Source: Anaeramoeba flamelloides
Lineage: Eukaryota > Metamonada > Anaeramoebidae
Assembly: GCA_027625915.1 (NCBI GenBank)
Contig: JANTQA010000036.1
Location: forward strand, 5,849,001 to 5,913,000
Direction: 5' to 3'
Length of the DNA: 64,000 bases
Shown here: positions 49,401 through 60,707 of the stretch, piece by piece
Position numbering within the stretch: the first letter of the stretch is position 1
Layout: every line of letters starts with the position of its first letter
Position numbers and translations under genes: made by a program
Notes under the pieces: generated by a model
What the model was told of the DNA's origin: nothing
Database searches by the model: none
The model's input: the letters and a program-made list of their open reading frames with translations, nothing else

Positions 49401-52400
49401 TCCTTTTATGATTCTTTCAATTGTAATGTTGTTTTTCTTTTTAAACAAAATCCATTAATCCTAAATGCCACTAATATTAAAATATTTCTAATTGCTTTAT
49501 CTTGTCAGGATTAAAAAAATCTCAAAAATGATGAAAAAATAAAAAATGAAAAAATTAAATGCCACAATAGAATGTTGAGAGAAGGATAAAAGATAAGTTA
49601 TTCAACATTCAAAACACTATTTTTTTGCAATTCAACTCAACATTCTATTGTGGCAATTTCTTTGAGACATTGAAAAAAAAATTTAAAAAATCTAATGAAT
49701 GAAGTACTTTAAATAATAAAAATCAATGAGGTACAACCAGAGTAAAAAATGTTATTTTCTGATCCTCTTCAGAATTTCACAAAAGTGAAAAATTTTTCTT
49801 TACCGTGGCTACTCCCTTAACTTTCATACACCTTCTACCAAACAATCCAATCGAATTTGAATTGGCACAAAAAGACAAATAAAAAAAACTTTTTTAGCAC
49901 TTGATGATCAATCATTAACAACAAATTTTAAAAGTGTTGTTTTTCGTGATGAACCATGGGTTTAATTAAATGATAAGAAAAGATTCTTGTGTTCTTGGCG
50001 ATGCGAATATGTGGGATCTTTTTGTATACTTTTAATTGGGGTTTTTTTAATCTTTTTTTTTTTTTTTATCAGTAAATTTCCAGTAATGATCTATTTTTTT
50101 TTTAAATGAGCAAAAACATTTTAAAATTTGGTTTTATTTTATTTTATTTAATTTTTTGGAAAGTTTTAGATCTCGAAATATCATTGTTACAGTGATAAGA
50201 TAAATTAGTGTTTTTTTTTTTTTTTGAACTTAAAATTGATGTGTTCTAATAAAATAATTAATGAAAATTTTAAGTTAGATGTAACTAATACTTTAATTCA
50301 TATTTTATTCTTATTAAAAAAGTTTATCTATAATATAATTAACATTCCAAAACTTCAAATTCTTTTGACTATTGTATTTTAGTATGTTATTAGTTAATTT
50401 TACAATTCCCACACTTAATTAAAAAAAGGTGGTTTCTTGGTGTAAAAAATTTTAAATCCATCATAACGTTAAAGTTGAGATAAATTAAACTTAAGTACTA
50501 TTCATATTTGATGCTCGATAGGGGTTGAAATGTATTACCATAATCAATAAAAATGATTTAAAAGAATCACAATTGTAAAAACCAAGATATTGCAATTTTA
50601 GGATTTTTGTTGAATTTTTTCAATAAAAAAAAACAGTTATTGATCAAAAACTTGAATAATTTTCGAATAAAACAAGCCAAATTTAAAAATGAGTTTTTTT
50701 GATTATCGCTGTTGGTCATATCACGTTTATTTTCAAGTGTATTGGTACACTTGGGTTAAGTTGTCTATGTGTTTCAAAATAATTTGGATATGATCAGCAG
50801 TGATGAGATTTTAGATTTCCGAAAATTGAGAGAAAATTTTGAATTTTAAAATTTTAAAATTTTGTTTTTTGGAAAGGATCTTGGACATTTAATATTTCCA
50901 CTCAGCAATTTAATTTTGAAGCTTGAAATGGTTCAAAAAGTTTTTGATTTTTTTTTTATTTTTGAAAAACGTTTTTTAATTTTTTTTATTTTGGTTTTTC
51001 AAATAAATTTTTTTTTTAATTTCAGTAAATTGGAAATAAGATTTTTAAACTAACTTCAAAAAAGGTAGAAAACATTTTGCTTTCAAATTTCTTTGGGTTG
51101 TGAAAAAAAAGAAACTAATAACAAAAATTCCATTTTCAAATTCGAAAGATACCTTTATTTGGAACACCAAAGCTTTTATATTTCCAATCTAGACCAGCAT
51201 CACCAATTTACAAGTTGGTACCAAAAGAGGAATTTGAATTTTTTATGTTTGAATGGACTTACAAATAAATAATAGTTCATTCAAAAATAAGTTCATAAAA
51301 GACTGGTACACAGAAACACAAGCCACCACCTAAATGTTAACAATCTAATCTCAAAATTTCGAACTATTAGTACGATTATTGGGGAAAGTTTCAAGTCAAC
51401 TCAAAAAAACAAAATCCTAAAAACAAATGAAAAAGAGAATGGGTTTATTGATCCCAAAGAAATTGATAAAAACTAAATAAAAAAAGCACCAAGTAATTTT
51501 TTTTCGTTTTCTTTTGTAATTTTTTTCAAAAAAATATAAAAGTAAATAAAATTGAGAAACTGGCATTTCCATTCATACACATTTTTCGTGAGTGAGTGTA
51601 AAAGGGAAACCTTTCATCAAAAGATCGAAAATACACCAATCAACAAAAAAATATTATTAATTTAAAGATCTCATCTAACAAAATTAATTGCAAAATTGAA
51701 AATCCAACAATTAAGAATCGAAGTTCGAAACATTAGAAAGGAAAGGGAATAAATTCTATATTTTGAAGCATCGTTGAATGAACTACGGTTATAAATGACA
51801 AAGATGTTAAATATGTACCAAATTTGGTTTTGCCAACCGAAAATCTTTCAAAAAAAAACCCTAAATTTTCAATTTTAACAAGATCCCTTGACTCAGCTTT
51901 CTTTTAAGTAAATAAATATGTTTTTTCACTTAAAAAGAGTATTTACAGACATTGGAATATGAAAAATCCTTAAACTAAAATTCCAAAATTTTTAACACAC
52001 AGTTAAAACAGTCCAAAGAATCACAATAATATAATTTCATTCAAATTAGAAATAATTTTGATTTTTGGAAAATATGAAAATTATTTTTTCATATTTTAGT
52101 TTTTTTTTCTTCATTTTTTTGAATTATGTAACCTGTTTCGTTCCATCAATTTTTTTTTGAATGATTGGTATTAAGTTAAAGTTAAGTTCTTCAAAATAAA
52201 CTTTGTTTCAAATAAAATTAGTTGACAGTATCTAACCGTTTGATCGATCAATATTCCTAATAGAATTTTTACAAATTAACCAATACATTTTTTTTGTTAA
52301 GGTTCTCTCCAAAATTTTTAACAAACTCGATAATTGATTAGCAGTGATAATTATTTATTTGTTGTTTTGTGAGTATTGTAATTTATAAACAATTGTTAAC

Positions 52401-54843
52401 ATTTCAATTGGTGAATGGTTCTAATTTGGTATTTCTTCTTGAATTGATTAAATAAGTTTTTTTTTCACAAAATTAAATTTTGGTGTGTTTAGAATTTTGA
52501 ATTGGAGTTTAGATATTTATTTTAATAGATAATAAGCCAATAGTTTGAAAAATGCTCTATTCATCTAATAAAATTGAAATATAAAAAAAGAAATTACAAA
52601 TAATAAATATTTCATTTAATAGGTTTTCCTGGATTCAAATAAACTGAGTAAAATCATAGGATTTACTCTATTCTTTTAAATTCTGGAAAATCTAACAGAA
52701 GTTCCTGTCAAGTGTCGTAGAGTACCTATGTTTTCTGTTTATTGGGAAAAATAATAGATTTTACATATAAAAAAAACCTAACGGAAAACTCAAGAAAAGC
52801 TAACGACGCTTTTCCAGAATTCAAAAATGATTTTTTTGATTTAAATCAATAAATAATTCTTTAATAGTCAAAATAATTGGTTATCCATTTGAAAAATATT
52901 AAATTTAAAATACCTTCAATATTTGATAAAATAACGTCTTAACTAGAAATAAAAAAAGTTTCAAATTTTTTACTGTTCAATTTGAAAAAAAATCTTTCTA
53001 GAACCTGAAAAGAATTGAATTTGTCCAACTTAAATTGTAAAAAATCTTTTAAAATAATTTTTGATTAAAGATCACTCTTTTAACTAAAATTGTTTATTAT
53101 AAGTGAAGTTATTAAAAAGTGAAAAATTAGCAAATGTTTATTTTTTTTTTGAAAATTTTTCTATTAAATTTTTAAAAAAATCAAAATAGAATTGAATTTC
53201 TAAACAAAAATTATAAAATAGACTTTTTTCAAAAATAATTTTTGATCAAAGCACTCTATTTTAACTAAAAATATTTATTACAAATGTAGATATTAAAAAA
53301 GTTAAAAAGTAGCATTTAATTTTTCAAAAATTAAAATTATCAAAAACGAGACGTTTCCTAAAGATTTTACAAATTCGATTGGAAAAATAATAAAAGAATT
53401 TTAAAAATAAAAATTTAAAAAAAAAAAAAAGATTTTATGATCAACTTACCGATTGTTAATTGGTTGGTTGGTGTTATTTTTTGGATTAATTTATTTACAT
53501 TTGCATACAGGATTGAATCAACTAAATTTTTTTCATTACTAAGATAAATTATATTTTTTATTGAATCCTGTTTTTCAAGCCAAATATTAATACCTGTTTC
53601 GATATCATCATCTTCCAATCCCCTAACAGTTGTTTTATTTTGAGTGTTTCTAAGTTCATCGACTTCTAAATCTGGTAGATCTATATTAGCGGATTTTTCA
53701 TCAAAATTTAAATCCCAAAGTTTACTCCCTTCAATAATTGCCAACAGTAAAAGTGCAATTATTGGGCTCATCCGGTATTTATATTCAGTGTCTTGAAATA
53801 TTAAAAACGATATTAATAGTAGTAAAATATATTTAATATAATGTAATAAATTATAAGAAATCACTAATATAAATTAACTTTATTCTAAATTTTGCTTATA
53901 TGAATTAATTACAGAAAGATGGGTAAGTAGAAGGTGTAGAAAAAGTATATATATATATATATAAAAGAAATGGAAAAAAGAAATGCGGAAAAAGAAGAAA
54001 AAATTCATGATTTGTTTTTTCAATTGGTTTTATAATTTTTTGAAAAATGAAATAAAAAAATTTTTTCAATTGTTCTTGATAAAAAAGACTCCAGTTGATG
54101 AAATATTAGTTGTTAATAAATGAAAGAAGGTAGAAGGTAGAAGGGAAACGGAAAAGTATAAAAAAAATAAAAAGTAGAGAGAAAAAAGAAAAAAAAACAG
54201 AAGGAAGAAAGTAGAAGGAAAAAAGATCCAAACATTGTGATGCTGTGGTAAATTCAATAAATTTTCTAATTTGTGGTTTTCCTTCAAATTCAAAATGCTG
54301 CATTATTAATTGATCGACAATTTCTTTTGATAAAAAATTTGGTGAAGGTGTTTTTGAATTATTTATTAACATTGAAAAGGATTTGTGATGTGATGTTGGC
54401 CGTAATCTTTCACGAAGCCTTAGAAGATGAGGGTGGTCATTCATTAATTTAGCAATCCACTGCCCCTTATTCTGTTTACTTTCAGAGCAAATTTCTTCTT
54501 TTGAGGGAACATTACGATCAGAAAATGAACGCAATTTCTTTAGTTCTTTAAACTTAATTTTGGCTTTTTTTAAATGGTCTAATAAGACTTCAGCCTTTTC
54601 TTCTAATTGGAAAATATTCGTGTCTCCCTTTCCTTTTCCATATTTTTCAAGTAATTTTTGTTTTTTTTTTTCAATTTTATCATAATGAAATTTTTTTCTC
54701 TGGTATTTTTTCTGAATTTGTGCTTTTAGTTTTTGAAGATTTGAAAAAAAAATTAATGAGAATAAATCAAAAATATTAATAAACCAAAAATTTAAATAAA
54801 AATAAATAAAGTTAGAATATTTTGAATACAATAGTATTTTCAT
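46469..54843 (-). CDS. Ras guanine nucleotide exchange factor (RasGEF), multi-exon
   Basis: Minus-strand exons: one ending at 54234, then 53791-53450, 47767-47277 and 47125-46469. They join in frame across introns of 442 bp, 5682 bp (53449-47768) and 151 bp. Order: charged coiled coil; LisH-like KEIVDQLIMQHFEFEGKPQI; acidic linker (KLWDLNFDEKSANIDLPDLE); RasGEF_N (LYANVNKLIQKIT then TIDLYFRDILIETYPMW and FFKLIQRYEAPIP); CDC25-type catalytic domain (YARQLTLIRFSIFKKCR-SSELVTQAW, SSFNRISFEI, FLKMGEYFQKINNYDGIM, SSVNRLKFTHSEL, LPHIGMYLTDLTFIFDG). It activates Ras-type GTPases by nucleotide exchange. The 5' end is unsure: the ATG at 54843 leads into a hydrophobic, intron-like stretch, so a further upstream exon is likely. 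The 442 bp intron's donor (GTTTGG) is weak. Confidence 0.83.
48646..49198. mobile_element. Inverted-repeat element family C copy 2
   Basis: Homologous to 16375-16907 along its length, with left-end core AATTTGGACACAG and right end TTTTTGGAATGGGGTTTA. The internal block CATTTTTTGTCTTTTTTGT is shared exactly. It is inserted within element H. Confidence 0.78.
49561..49654. mobile_element. Mini inverted-repeat element K
   Basis: 94 bp bounded by perfect 19-bp inverted repeats (GCCACAATAGAATGTTGAG at 49561-49579 and its inverse at 49636-49654) with a second short inner match (TTGAATAACT/ATTCAACATT region). A perfect 19-bp stem is unlikely by chance in this context. It may be a tiny MITE or a hairpin element. 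Confidence 0.6.
51971..52511. mobile_element. Inverted-repeat element family C copy 3
   Basis: About 540 bp with TAAACTAAAATTCCAAAATT on the left and the inverse-type right end GAATTTTGAATTGGAGTTTA in diverged form. The internal GATCGATCAATATT and ACAAATTAACCAATACATTT blocks match copies 1 and 2. It is more decayed than copy 2. Confidence 0.7.
52619..52835. repeat. Palindrome-module cluster II (partial)
   Basis: A B-type palindrome at 52619-52694 (TAGGTTTTCCTGGATTCAAA... TTTTAAATTCTGGAAAATCTA), then the inverse of the CCTAGGCACTTGACGGCACT block (CAAGTGTCGTAGAGTACC) and a C-type block ending CCTAACGG and GCTAACG. It is the same module vocabulary as clusters I and III in a shorter string. Confidence 0.7.
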
Positions 54844-55689
54844 TTAAGTAAGATGATAGTTCTCTCTATTTTTTTTTTTTTATTTTTTTTTTTTGGATAT
54901 TTTCAAGAAATAGGTACGTTTTAAACCTTGAAATGAAATAATTTACCCTTTTAACACAAATGTTATTTAAAAATATCACTTAAATTTTTAAAAATATTAT
55001 GATTAAAATTATTTTATGAAAAGTTGATTAGTTTTTTAAAAAATTCATATTTACTCTAATGAAGATGTTTATTATTTAAAGATAAATTCATATTATCGTC
55101 ATTCGAATAAAATTGTGAAAAAAAAGTTTTCATAATTATCAAAGAAAAGGTTTCAAACTCCAATAGAACTATTTTTGGTGATATATTGAAAAAAGTGTTG
55201 GTAAAACTTATTTAAAACAACTTGTTAGTTTTTTTTTTTGAAAAATAAACAAAACAATGTAAAAAAAAGGAGAAAAAATTGATAATTCTCTCTTCCCATG
55301 TTCTTAACAGCTATCTTTATCAAAATTTTTTTTAAAAAATAAATAATTAAATTAAAGAGACAATCAGTATTTATTTATTTAAAACTAATAAAAATTGGAT
55401 GGAATTTGAATTTACATATCATTTGAAACGATGCTTAAAACCAAAATTGGGTCAATTTCACATTTTTTTAATTTTAGTTGCTCTTTCGAGTTATATTAGA
55501 ATTGTGTGGCTATTGTTAGAATTTATGGTTTCAGATTCAGATTGAGTTTTTTCTTTGTAATAAATCGAAAATTCTAGGTTTATAAAGTTATTTAAGGAAA
55601 AAATATTTATTTTGATTTTCTATCTATTATTTTTTAAAAAGAAAAAGAATAACACCTTATTATTATAATTGTTGGTTAATTTAACCAAT
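54844..55689. other. AT-rich spacer upstream of the RasGEF exons
   Basis: An upstream RasGEF exon may lie here or beyond, but I cannot identify one. The sequence is low-complexity with T-runs. Confidence 0.4.
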
Positions 55690-58600
55690 TTATCTGGACC
55701 AACCTCTTTTAAAAATCATTTTATAAAGTTTGTCATTAATTACAGTTGGTTGAAAAATAAAGGGTATCAAATTTCCATTTCTTCTTCCTAAAAAATATTA
55801 AAGGTTTTAGTGATAGCATGGATTATCTCTAAATTATCAATAAAATATGGGATGGTGATTAATCTAACTTTATCTGAGAAATTATAAAGTTGTCATAAAT
55901 CTCTAAAAATAAGATCACCAAAAAAATCATTAAAAAAAGAAAAGTATTTTTTTGAAAACACTTTCCAAGCTAACTCATGAGACTTTTACAAAAAATCCCT
56001 ACTTTCCTGATCAGCTCATTAAAGAGAAGAAACTCACCCAAACATTCGTCTCGTAACATAAATAACAAATTGTTTCCAAATAGAGGAAAACTGAATAGAA
56101 AATTTTGTTCGATGGGAGATTCATTTATTTTTTTAAACCAGATTAATATTGAATCTGAAGAAAATCAAAATTTTTGGAAAAAGATAAATAGATTAAGAGA
56201 AATTTCGAGTAAAATGATTTTAAATAATGATAATATGGAAACTTCGTATTTCGGGTTTATTAAATCTATTAGTAAAAAACCAAAAAAATATAGATTCGTA
56301 ATTTTATTAAAAAGTTCACATTAAATAAAAGTAGTTTATTATATATTAAAATAGAAGAAATATTTTAATAATCAAAATTAAGGAAATTCTCAAATATCAA
56401 AAAAAATAAAATCAGTCAAAGAATTTGATAAAATTAAACAATATAAATCAATAAAAAAACCAGTCCGTGAATTTTATATAAATTATGATAACTTTCTCAA
56501 AGCAATCCAAAAAATATTTTTAAATTGGATTAAGGGTATATCTCAGAAAAATATTAAATTTATTAAAAATTGAAATTTATTATTCATTCATAAATCTGGC
56601 GATGAAGTGATATACTTAATTACCGTTGATTTCAATTAAAAAATTTATAAAAAATGAAATTATTGTAAAATATCCACTTGATTATTACTCAAAAGAAGGA
56701 ATTGGTGTTTACCAACGAGATCCATCATCTTCTTTATTATTTGGATTTATTACTCATTTTCTCGTAGAAAAAATCAAATCACTGGTATTACATGTTCAAA
56801 TGTTTGCAGATGATCTGATTTTACTTATGAAAGGATCATTAATAGAAATCAATTTTCAATTACAAAAAAATAATTAAAATAATAAGAGATTTCGGAATGA
56901 ATCCTAACAATGATAAAACTAAAAAATCTTTAATTCCAAAGTAAAAATTATATCTTGGTATTTGACTAGAGAAAAAAACTCATTTAAAGTTTAACCTTGA
57001 AAAAGTTAAGACCAATTTCAAAAAGTTAATCAATATATTACAACAAAAAATTTTTTCTAATGGGTTTAAAATTCAGTTTTTTAAAGCTGTATTACATAGC
57101 CAATTATTAGAGGTTTTGATGATAACATATATTATCATGATATTAACAATAAAATCGCAATAGTATTAAAAAAATCGCGATTAGTCCAACTTTATCGCAA
57201 AAAATCATAAAATCGCGATAAACAACATTATCGCGATATTCATATTATCACGAAAAAATGAAAAATTATTATTTTAATTTCAATCTTAAAAAAAATCTCT
57301 TGACTTTTACAAAGCCTTGATACTTTTACAACACTTTCCCCTTTAATAATGCCAGAAAGTGTTTATAAGGGTTCTGAACTGTCTTCAAGTGTTTGAAAGT
57401 TTTGAAAGACAGAAAACTTTTAGAAAGGTAATGAGTTTGGTTTGTTGTGGAAACTCAAAATTTTATTCTTTTCATTTTTTTTTTATAACAAAATATAAAA
57501 TCTCAAACTAATTTTATAATCAAACTAATAATTACCCATTTCAACAATACACTTGAATATAAAATATGTGTGTTTTCTTAAAATGGGGTTGTTACCTTCA
57601 CAATTTTAAATAGCCAAAAAGAATAAAGAATAATTTTCCTTCTTATGGTGATCGATCAAACAAAAACCTCTATTATTCTAATTGTGTTTTCTGCCAAATA
57701 CAAAGATATGAAAAGAAGAAAAAGAAGAAGAAGACAAGAATTGTATAAAAAATCTTAATAATTGGTGATTATCTTAAAAGGATGTTGTGAAATCTTTTGA
57801 AGAGTTATCCAACCCCTTTTAACTTTCGGAGAATATTGAAAATGTTTTAACCCAAGAAAACGTTCTTTAAAGAACAGACAAAGGGTTGGTTGTTTTAGAA
57901 GCTAATTATTCAAAGCAATTTACAACACCACGATTAACTGAAAAAATATTTATTTCTCTTTATTTCTTATTATTGTTGATCTTAAAGGATCGATCGGTTT
58001 GTCAACCAAATAAAATGAAAACACAATAAAACTCTTTGATCTGATCCTTGATTGGATCAAGTATCTTTTTTGTTGTTTTTTCAAAGAATAACTTTATGTC
58101 ACCGAATATATTTTTTGATCAAAAAAAATTTTTTTGTCAAAATATTTCTCAATTAGCCCAAAAACCCATCAACTATTATATAGCGATTACTTTTTAATCG
58201 CGATATTTTGGCATTTATCACGATTTTTTAATAATTATCGCGATAATATTGAATATCGCGATTTTCTGATATATCGCGATTTGATGGAAATTATCGCGAT
58301 TTTTGTAACTTTATCGTGAATTATAGCATGTTATCATCAAAACCTCTATTATATGCATTAGAAATATTTGATTTGACAAAAACAGATTTTAAAGATATTG
58401 ATACTTGGATTAATAAAAAAATTACAAAATTTTTATTAATCAACCCACACCCCCCAGGCTTATTTATAAAACTGAATGCAAAAATTGATCCTGTCAGAAT
58501 AATGATATATAAAAGAAGATTTAAGTTAATTCAAAAATTAAAAATCCTCCGTTTTGGTGAATTAATTAATTATCTCCCTTTTAGAAAAAAAGAATCAGAA

Positions 58601-58695
58601 AATATAAATTGGCACTCGAAAAATTTAAAACAACTAGAATATGAACTAGAAAATTTTAGAATTAAAAATTTAGAAAATAGTCCAAGTTGGAAATG
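55690..58695 (+). mobile_element. LINE (non-LTR retrotransposon) copy, interrupted
   Basis: Plus-strand remains of a LINE polyprotein. An N-terminal spacer (SMGDSFIFLNQINIESEENQ, about 56106-56165) is followed by the reverse transcriptase: IFLNWIKGISQKN, then LLFIHKSGDEV; after an apparent internal deletion come GIGVYQRDPSSSLLFGFITH and VQMFADDLILLMKGS (FADD box, about 56800-56845), then FGMNPNNDKT. The thumb/C-terminal part continues after element J2 (58352-58695: YALEIFDLTK, LLINPHPPGLFIKLNAK, SPSWKC). Removing J2 and one 5-bp target copy makes the frame run on as HSQLLYALEIFD. The 3' end is cut off by palindrome cluster III. The upstream limit is uncertain. Stops and shifts show it is dead. 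Confidence 0.87.
57110..58346. mobile_element. Non-autonomous DNA element J2 inserted in the LINE
   Basis: 1237 bp, ends GAGGTTTTGATGATAACAT and inverse, flanked by a perfect 5-bp duplication TATTA (57105-57109 and 58347-58351). It is closely similar to J1 (2942-4813) but lacks about 590 bp near the right end. The ends carry about ten ATCGCGAT-type words. The insertion interrupts the LINE reverse-transcriptase reading frame, so J2 moved after the LINE. Confidence 0.92.
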
Positions 58696-59368
58696 TCGTT
58701 AGGTTTTTTTTACTTTGAGAAATAAAACGAAAATTTATATAATTTTCGTTTTATTTCTTAAAGTAAAAAAAAACCGCCGTTAGCTTTACCAGAATTCAAA
58801 AGAATTTAGTTAAATCTTTGATTTTACTCCATTCTTTTGAATTCTGGAAAACCGCCGTTATCTTTTCTTGAGTTTTCTGTTTATTTGGAAAATCAATAGA
58901 TTTTCGTTAGGTTGTTTTTACTTTAGAAATAAACAGAAAATTTTAATAAATTTTCGGTTTATTTCTAAAGTAAAAAAAACCTAGAACACATTACAAATAA
59001 AACAGAAAACTTCAAGAAAACTGCCGTTAGGTTTTCCAGAATTTAAAAGAATTGAGTGAAATCTTTGATTTTACTCTATTCTTTTGAATTCTGGAAAACC
59101 TAGGCACTTGACGGCACTCTACGGCACTTGAAAACACTTTTTGTTAGGTTTTCCAGAATTCAAAAGGATGGAGAAAAATCAAAGATTTTACTCAATTCTT
59201 TTGAATTCTGGTAAAGCTAACAACTCTTTTTTTTAATTTAAGAAATGAAAAGAAAATTTATTTAATTTTCTTTTTATTTCTCAAATTAAAAAAAACCTAA
59301 CGGCAAACAAGAGGGCTTAATAACCCCTCCCATACAAAATAATAATAAAAAAAATTGATTTTTTTTTT
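58696..59368. repeat. Palindrome-module cluster III (largest)
   Basis: Six strong palindromes in a row. A1 58702-58775, B1 58783-58852, A2 58908-58983 nested between inverse C blocks (58862-58888 and 58990-59020), B2 59028-59102, B3 59143-59221 and A3 59226-59296. B stems are about 30 bp (TTTTCCAGAATTCAAAAG... and inverse) and A stems about 25-30 bp (GGTTTTTTTTACTTTAGAAA and inverse). Borders read CCGTTAG or CTAACGG. Between B2 and B3 are short direct repeats GGCACTTGA/CGGCACTCTA. The cluster starts abruptly inside LINE sequence. Its right end (TTAATAACCCCTC) matches the inverted left end of cluster I. Confidence 0.85.
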
Positions 59369-59400
59369 CTTTTGTTAAATCTTACTTTTCGTTTTCTGGT

Positions 59401-60095
59401 TCCAAATTAAAAATCGGGTTTCACTTGCATCCCGTTTCACTTTTTTTCCCAAATGATTATTGTGAAAGCTTTTTGGGGATTATTTTATAACCATTCGGAT
59501 TAAAAAATAACACAGGGAAATCAAGTAAAACCCAATTTTTAATTTGGAACCAGAAAAAGAAAAGTAAAATCAATTAAAAAGAAGAAATAAATTAACTTCA
59601 AATAATAATCCATTATATTATTTTCAATCAATCCAATAAAAACCAAATTTAAATCTTCTTATATTATTGAAATATGAATGTGTAGTGGTTTTGGGTATAT
59701 CTCAAAAATAGTCAATTTTGTCAACAAATTTTTAATACTGGTATTTGAATTAAAAATGGGAAAACAATTTCATTTCATTTTCAATTTCCTTATTTCAAAT
59801 AAAACTACAAAATTACAACCCACTACTTCTTTGAAAACTCTATTTATAAAGTAAAAATCCTGGAAAAGGAAGTGAAAATTTTTTCCCAATAAAATTCAAA
59901 TGCCAGTAGTTGATCAGTCAAAGAAAAACCCTTACCAAAAAGATGGTATTAAAAAAATTTTTATTGTGTTGAATCCTCCATTTTGTCTTTAATCGTTTAT
60001 TTTTTATATTCTTTTATTAATTGATCTTATTGCTTGACAATTTCTTAGTTCAGCTGACCGTTCCCAATTAAAAACCGTGTTTCACTTTTTTTTCC
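59401..60095. mobile_element. Inverted-repeat element F2 with nested MITE
   Basis: The right end TTCCCAATTAAAAACCGTGT with TTCACTTTTTTT is shared with F3 (62160-62190). The left arm GTAAAACCCAATTTTTAATT, then TGGAACCAG, at about 59533-59566 is itself mirrored at 59401-59430, giving an extra head-to-head end. Internal right-arm sequence (AGATGGTATTAAAAAAATTT, GAATCCTCCATTTTGTCTTT) is homologous to F1 and F3. MITE A2 is inserted at 59738-59906. Confidence 0.7.
59738..59906. mobile_element. MITE family A copy 2, nested in F2
   Basis: 169 bp from CTGGTATTTGAATTAAAAAT to AATTCAAATGCCAG, TA on both sides (59736-59737, 59907-59908). The related element F3 has the uninterrupted site (TTTTTAATAATTGATCA at about 62006-62022), so it serves as an empty-site comparison and fixes both ends and the TA target. 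Confidence 0.9.
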
Positions 60096-60367
60096 AAACG
60101 TTAAATTTTATTTCTCATTTTTTAACTGGTTTAATTTTGATCTTTGATTTGAGAGTGTTTTTTGAACCAAAATCCTAATTCTTTAATTTCCCGTTTTTGG
60201 AGTTTCTGAGATTCTCTTCATTTGAACAAAAATCAAATATTTTTGCTGAAACAACCAAAGAAAGTGTTTTTCAAGATTTTTGAACAGCTATCAAACGAAA
60301 AATAAGTTGAAAAGAAAAAAGAATCTTGAATAAAAAAATTCTGCATTTCTTGGTTTGTTATCAGATA

Positions 60368-60598
60368 CTGATAAATTCAAATAAGTGTCTGAAAATTTTT
60401 ACTTCATTTTCCATCTTACAATTTTTTTCCCTTAGATTTGAATAAAGTATTATAATGCTTTAAATCTTAATTAACTTTGTAAAGTTAGTTGATCTTCCAA
60501 ATAGTAAGTTCTAAAGAACTGTTTGAAAAGTTGAGTTGATAGATTTACAAAAATGGAAATCGAATAAAAAGTTTATCACAAGTGCTTGAATTTATCAG
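60368..60598. mobile_element. Small TA-flanked inverted-repeat element, family G copy 3
   Basis: 231 bp from CTGATAAATTCAAATA to TTGAATTTATCAG, TA on both sides (60366-60367, 60599-60600). It is homologous to G1 in inverse orientation, for example GTTTGAAAAGTTGAGTTGAT against its complement. Confidence 0.85.
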
Positions 60599-60707
60599 TA
60601 AACGATCATTTTTTTAAGAAAAAAAATAACAATGTTGTACTGGGTGTCTGTTTGTTAGTCTCTTTTTGTTTCGTTTGATTATTTTTATTGGAAAAGAAGT
60701 TTTTTTT

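Larger units (their letters stand above)
48440..49817. mobile_element. TIR element H (about 1.4 kb) with nested insertions
   Basis: The ends are inverse copies: AGGGAGTAGCTACG on the left, CGTGGCTACTCCCT on the right (one mismatch), flanked by TA on both sides (48438-48439, 49818-49819). Inside lie family C copy 2 (48646-49198) and mini-element K (49561-49654). No transposase was seen. Only one copy is present, so the family assignment is weak. Confidence 0.6.
47768..53449 (-). other. 5.7 kb intron filled with mobile-element copies
   Basis: The intron splits the RasGEF_N domain: exon end ...LTI-G and exon start AT-TTG rebuild Asp in LTIDLYFRDIL. It contains element H (48440-49817) with nested family C copy 2 and mini-element K, family C copy 3 (51971-52511) and palindrome cluster II (52619-52835). 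The frame at 50862-51053 and others inside are low-complexity. Confidence 0.8.

Noticed and set aside
55600-55960. Minus-strand phrases (RRNGNLIPFIFQPTVINDKL) that look coding
   Set aside because: Plus-strand translation of the same bases also looks LINE-like and is contiguous with the plus-strand LINE, so I did not call a separate opposite-strand gene.
59101-59140. Short direct repeats GGCACTTGA / CGGCACTCTA resembling a repeat-spacer array
   Set aside because: Only two to three irregular units inside the palindrome cluster; not CRISPR and not expected in a eukaryotic nucleus.
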